The position numbers and the translations under genes were made by a program. This document shows, piece by piece, positions 53,227-56,442 of a stretch of 56,442 nt of DNA; position 1 is the first letter of the stretch, and each line of letters opens with the position of its first letter. The stretch spans positions 1 to 56,442 of the forward strand of contig JAINDK010000095.1 of assembly GCA_019931185.1 (NCBI GenBank), in the 5' to 3' direction. The notes beneath the pieces are model-generated. The model made no database searches and had not been told where the DNA came from. It saw only the letters and a list, made by a program, of their open reading frames with translations. The DNA comes from Bryobacter sp. CoA8 C33. Its GTDB lineage: Bacteria > Acidobacteriota > Terriglobia > Bryobacterales > Bryobacteraceae.

Positions 53227-54342
53227 ATGTCTCATACAAGGATACTTCTCTGCTTCGGGCTCGTCAGCGCCATGTTCGCTCAGGACTCGTCCACAGTGGC
53301 ACCCCCATCACTCTTCCCCCAATCCCCCCTCTCCTTCAAGTCCATTCGCTTTTCCGGCTTGATCGATACTTATGCGGACTACAACCCCGATCACCCTGCT
53401 TCCGGCTTCAATGCCTTGCGTAACTTCGATGTCCGCAGCAATAGTTTTCAGCTCAACATGGCCCGCATCATGATTGAATCCGACCCCGCTCCAGTCGGCT
53501 TCAAACTCGATCTCGGCTTCGGTCGTGCCATGGACTATCTCAACTTCCAGGACAAAGCCAACGGCTTTAACGCCATGCGCGACATCCCCCAGGCTTACGT
53601 CAGTTTCAAACCAAAAAACGGCAAAGGCCTCCAACTCGACTTCGGCAAGTTCTACACCAGTGCTGGTGCGGAGCCCACGGAAACTCACCTCAATTGGAAC
53701 TACACCCGCTCTCTGCTCTTTACCAATGGTCCCTACTACCACTTCGGCCTTCGCTCCGCCATGCCACTCAATAAGTACCTGACTGTCGGCTTTCAATTGG
53801 TCAACGGCTGGAACAATGTCCGAGACAACAATGGCGGCAAAACCATGGGATTCACCACCGCGCTCACCGTCGGCAAGATGACTCTTACTGAGAACTACTA
53901 CACCGGCCCTGAGCAAAACAATACGAACAAGGGCTGGCGTAACTTCTCCGATACGGTTCTCCTCTACACCTTCAATACAAAATCTTCCGCCTATCTCAAC
54001 TTCGATTACGGCACACAGCGCTTTGCCGCCTCCCGTGGCTCCAACGACTGGCTCGGTTTCGCCGCTGCCTACCGCTATCAGATTTCCAAGAAATTCGCTT
54101 TCTCCCCGCGTGTCGAGTATTACTACGACAAGGATGGCTTCATCACCGGAACCGCACAAAAGATCAAAGCGGTTACACTTACCGGCGAGTACAAACTTTC
54201 CGATCTTTTCTTCAGCCGTCTCGAGTACTGCAGTGATTTCTCCAATCAGCCCTTCTTCGAGCGCGGCGCCCTCCCGAATTCCTACACTCGTCAACCCAGC
54301 TTCCTGATTGGTTTGGTCGCCCTCCTCGGCGTCAAACGCTAA
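53227..54342 (+). CDS. Outer-membrane beta-barrel (porin-like) protein
   Basis: This 371-residue protein has a signal peptide (MSHTRILLCFGLVSAMFAQ) and alternating aromatic/polar strands typical of an outer-membrane barrel (ATGFKLDLGFGRAM-like segments, LQLDFGKFYTSAGAEP, RVEYYYDKDGFITG, FFSRLEYCSDFSNQPFF). It resembles the barrel family often annotated DUF1597/BBP2 in acidobacteria. GAGGAG lies 6 bases before the ATG. It is transcribed divergently from amt and may serve nitrogen-compound diffusion, an inference from position only. A hairpin terminator follows. Confidence 0.82.
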   Translation: MSHTRILLCFGLVSAMFAQDSSTVAPPSLFPQSPLSFKSIRFSGLIDTYADYNPDHPASGFNALRNFDVRSNSFQLNMARIMIESDPAPVGFKLDLGFGRAMDYLNFQDKANGFNAMRDIPQAYVSFKPKNGKGLQLDFGKFYTSAGAEPTETHLNWNYTRSLLFTNGPYYHFGLRSAMPLNKYLTVGFQLVNGWNNVRDNNGGKTMGFTTALTVGKMTLTENYYTGPEQNNTNKGWRNFSDTVLLYTFNTKSSAYLNFDYGTQRFAASRGSNDWLGFAAAYRYQISKKFAFSPRVEYYYDKDGFITGTAQKIKAVTLTGEYKLSDLFFSRLEYCSDFSNQPFFERGALPNSYTRQPSFLIGLVALLGVKR

Positions 54343-54361
54343 CCCGATCCACACACAAACC

Positions 54362-54398
54362 GGGCGGCGCGGCTCTCTACAGGGTCCCGCCGCCCTTT
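54362..54398 (+). terminator. Probable terminator after the porin-like gene
   Basis: GGGCGGCG (54362-54369) pairs with CGCCGCCC (54388-54395) around an 18-base loop, followed by TTTCCTTTT. The loop is long for an intrinsic terminator. Confidence 0.5.
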
Positions 54399-54439
54399 CC
54401 TTTTCACCCCGCCCCCGCTCCCATACAATAAAGAGCGCT

Positions 54440-55705
54440 TTGACTCGCCGCACCGCTTTCCTCTCCGCTGCCGCTTACTCCCAGCTTCACGGCGCCAACA
54501 GCCGGATCTCCGTCGGCCTCATCGGCTGCGGCAATCTCGGCCTGCGCCACCTCCGCATCTACCAAAAGCCCATGCTCGAGCAAGGCCTCATTCGCATTGC
54601 CGCTGTCAGTGACATCTACTCCGGAGCCAAGCGCCGCGCCCAGGACGAACTCCGCCTCGAGCCCAAAGACCTCCACCACGAATACGAAGCCTTACTCGCC
54701 CGCCCCGATCTGGACGCCGTCCTCGTCGTCACCCCCGAACATTGGCACCACCGCATGACCATCGCCGCCCTCCGCGCCGGCAAGGACGTCTACCTCGAAA
54801 AACCCATGTCCTTCACCCTCGCCGAAGCCCGCGACATCGACGCGACCGTCCGCCGCACCGGCCGCGTCCTCCAAATCGGCGCCCAATGGTGCTCCGATCC
54901 CCGCTACACCATCGCCCGCGACCTCATCGGCAGTGGCGCCATCGGCCCCGTCCTCTGGGCCCAGTCCACTTACTCCATGAACTCCGTCTTCGGTCTCTGG
55001 CAATATGACATCGAGCCCGAAGCCAACCCCCGCAACATCGACTGGCCCCGCTTCCTCGGCCCCGCTCCCTCCCGCCCCTTCAGCGCCGAGCGCTACTTCC
55101 GCTGGCGCAAATACTGGGATTATTCCAATGGCGTCGTCGCCGACTTCCACTACCACCGCCTCGCCCCCCTCCTGCTCGCCCTCGGCGGCCGCTTCCCCTC
55201 TCTCGTCAGCGCCAACGGCGGCATCTACCAGTTCAAAGACCGCGAAACCCCCGACACCTTCACCATGACCGCCGAGTATGGCGACTTCTTCCTCACCATC
55301 GCCTCCTCAGCCGCCTCCCAGGGCCCCGAGCGCCACCATGCCCCCGCCATCTACGGCCACGAAGGCACCCTCTCCTTCCACGACGGCTACCTCACCCTCA
55401 CCCCCGATCGCCAGTTCCGCAAAAAACAACAGGAGCGCCGCATCGATGCCCCCCTCAAGGACCTCAACGCCATCCGCATCGAGCACGCCCGTAACTTCTA
55501 CGACTGCATGCGCACCCGCAAGGCCCCCGTGCTCGACTCCCGCCTCGGCTACCAGACCATGGCCGCCATCAAACTCGCCGCCGACTCCTACCGCCAGCGC
55601 CGCATGATCGCCTTCGACCCCGCCACCGAAAAGATCCTCACCCAATCCCCTCCCCGTCCCGGCTACGAAGGCGACGGTCAGAATTTCAAGGAACCAACCA
55701 ACTAA
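54440..55705 (+). CDS. Gfo/Idh/MocA-family oxidoreductase
   Basis: This 421-residue NAD(P)-dependent oxidoreductase has ISVGLIGCGNLGLRHLRI as Rossmann motif, EKPMSFTLAEA as the conserved catalytic Lys motif and GVVADFHYHRLAPLL later. The leader with TRRTAFLSAAA suggests Tat export, as often in acidobacterial members. The start is probably TTG at 54440; an open frame to 54308 overlaps the porin gene and the terminator. It is followed by DJ-1/PfpI and sugar-isomerase genes, fitting a sugar-derivative catabolic operon. Confidence 0.87.
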   Translation: MTRRTAFLSAAAYSQLHGANSRISVGLIGCGNLGLRHLRIYQKPMLEQGLIRIAAVSDIYSGAKRRAQDELRLEPKDLHHEYEALLARPDLDAVLVVTPEHWHHRMTIAALRAGKDVYLEKPMSFTLAEARDIDATVRRTGRVLQIGAQWCSDPRYTIARDLIGSGAIGPVLWAQSTYSMNSVFGLWQYDIEPEANPRNIDWPRFLGPAPSRPFSAERYFRWRKYWDYSNGVVADFHYHRLAPLLLALGGRFPSLVSANGGIYQFKDRETPDTFTMTAEYGDFFLTIASSAASQGPERHHAPAIYGHEGTLSFHDGYLTLTPDRQFRKKQQERRIDAPLKDLNAIRIEHARNFYDCMRTRKAPVLDSRLGYQTMAAIKLAADSYRQRRMIAFDPATEKILTQSPPRPGYEGDGQNFKEPTN

Positions 55706-55708
55706 CCC

Positions 55709-56275
55709 ATGCCCCATAAAGTCCTCATCATCATTGGCGACGCCGCCGAAGCCCTCGATACTCTCTATCCCTTCTTCCGCCTCAAGGAAGCCGGCTACGA
55801 AGTCGTCGTCGCCGGCCCCCAGGCTCGCCTCTACCACCTCGTCATGCACGAAATCCCTCCCGGCTGGGACATCACTCGCGAAGGCCCCAGCTACCACCTC
55901 GCCGCCGACATCGCCTTCTCCGATGTCCAGCCCGAGCAGTACCTCGGCCTCTTCATCACCGGCGGCCGCGCCCCCGAATACCTCCGCTACGACCAGCACC
56001 TCCTGGCCATCACCCGCCACTTCTTCACTCACAACAAACCCGTCGCCAGCGTCTGTCACGGCGTCGAAATCATCGCCGCCGCCGACGTCATCCGCGGCCG
56101 CCGCGTCGCCACCGTCGCCAAGTGCGCCCTCGACGTCACCTTCTCCGGCGGCACTTTCGTCAACGAAGGCTGCGTCCGCGATGGCAACCTCGTCAGCGGC
56201 CGTACCTGGCACGACAACCACCTCTTCATGCGCGAGTTCATGCTCATGCTCGCCGCCGCGGAGTCCCCCTCATGA
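55709..56275 (+). CDS. DJ-1/PfpI-family protein
   Basis: This 188-residue protein has the DJ-1/PfpI fold: KVLIIIGDAAEALDTLYPF, FITGGRAPEYLR and the nucleophile elbow Cys in PVASVCHGVEIIAAADV. Members are glyoxalases, chaperones or amidotransferase-like enzymes. It starts three bases after the Gfo/Idh stop and overlaps the next gene by four bases, so it belongs to the same operon. Confidence 0.9.
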   Translation: MPHKVLIIIGDAAEALDTLYPFFRLKEAGYEVVVAGPQARLYHLVMHEIPPGWDITREGPSYHLAADIAFSDVQPEQYLGLFITGGRAPEYLRYDQHLLAITRHFFTHNKPVASVCHGVEIIAAADVIRGRRVATVAKCALDVTFSGGTFVNEGCVRDGNLVSGRTWHDNHLFMREFMLMLAAAESPS

Positions 56276-56442
56276 CCCGCCGCTCCCTGCTCGCTCTCGC
56301 TGCCGCCCCCCGCCGCTCCTCCCCCGTCCGCCTCTCCCTCGGCACCTACGGCCTCCAATCCCTATCCACCGATCAAGCCCTCTCCCTCATCCGCTCCACC
56401 GGCTACGATGGCGCCGAACTCTGCCTCATGCCCGGCTGGCCC
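56272..56442 (+). CDS. Sugar phosphate isomerase/epimerase, N-terminal fragment
   Basis: Only the first 57 codons are in the window. The leader MTRRSLLALAAAPRRSS looks Tat-like; the first barrel strands SLGTYGLQS and GYDGAELCLMPGW match xylose-isomerase-like TIM barrels. The start overlaps the DJ-1 stop (ATGA). Confidence 0.7.
   Translation, partial: MTRRSLLALAAAPRRSSPVRLSLGTYGLQSLSTDQALSLIRSTGYDGAELCLMPGWP

Overview
The window is a high-GC chromosomal segment from what looks like an Acidobacteriota bacterium of the Solibacter/Bryobacter type. This is an inference from gene style: two very long carboxypeptidase-regulatory-domain (Oar-like) TonB-type receptors, many short twin-arginine-like leaders, PQQ/NHL-style propeller proteins, Gfo/Idh and sugar-isomerase genes, and an LPS export locus that shows a Gram-negative envelope. 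There is no rRNA, CRISPR array, insertion sequence or prophage. Genes are densely packed, with many ATGA or TGATG overlaps, and no gene-free stretch exceeds about 230 bases.

Layout. 1-171 has no supportable gene. 172-5634 holds a zinc alcohol dehydrogenase, an SNF2 helicase coupled to a SWIM zinc-finger protein, and an SGNH hydrolase. 5786-9759 holds a MerR regulator, a CtpA-type S41 protease and GMP synthetase with a eukaryote-like C-terminal half. 9901-12228 holds a small membrane protein, a frameshifted glycosyltransferase and convergent infC. 12435-16259 is a giant CHASE-like/PAS/GGDEF/EAL protein whose GGDEF and EAL motifs are degenerate. 16276-20536 is a cell-envelope operon (Trm112-like protein, GT9, MsbA-type ABC exporter, YicC, nucleoside deaminase).

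20576-23829 is a three-gene exported redox cassette: an atypical FMN 2-hydroxyacid dehydrogenase homologue, a hexaheme cytochrome c and a FAD oxidoreductase. Converging on it from the minus strand (30537 down to 23826) is a six-gene, tightly overlapped operon for quinohemoprotein amine dehydrogenase (QHNDH): qhpA (diheme alpha), qhpD (radical SAM/SPASM crosslinking enzyme), qhpC (gamma, CTQ-bearing peptide), qhpB (beta propeller), qhpF (ABC exporter) and qhpE (subtilisin-like leader protease). The gamma subunit keeps every known crosslink residue at the exact known spacing. The flavin monooxygenase QhpG and regulator QhpR are not in the window.

30571-34195 holds an enolase-superfamily sugar-acid dehydratase, an S66 LD-carboxypeptidase, a mini zinc-finger protein, a selenocysteine tRNA (selC) and an NHL propeller protein. 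34204-40161 is an IclR-controlled locus: two identical 15-bp palindromes flank a promoter for a TonB-type receptor, followed by a beta-helix protein whose C-terminus resembles phage tail-spike modules. A second giant receptor (40191-43487, minus), HD and PHP phosphohydrolases, and two exported hypothetical proteins follow. 46619-52999 is a nitrogen-control block: glnE, a MOSC protein, a glutamine synthetase without a recognisable adenylylation tyrosine, PII and Amt. The right edge has an outer-membrane beta-barrel, a Gfo/Idh oxidoreductase, a DJ-1/PfpI protein and the first 57 codons of a sugar phosphate isomerase/epimerase.
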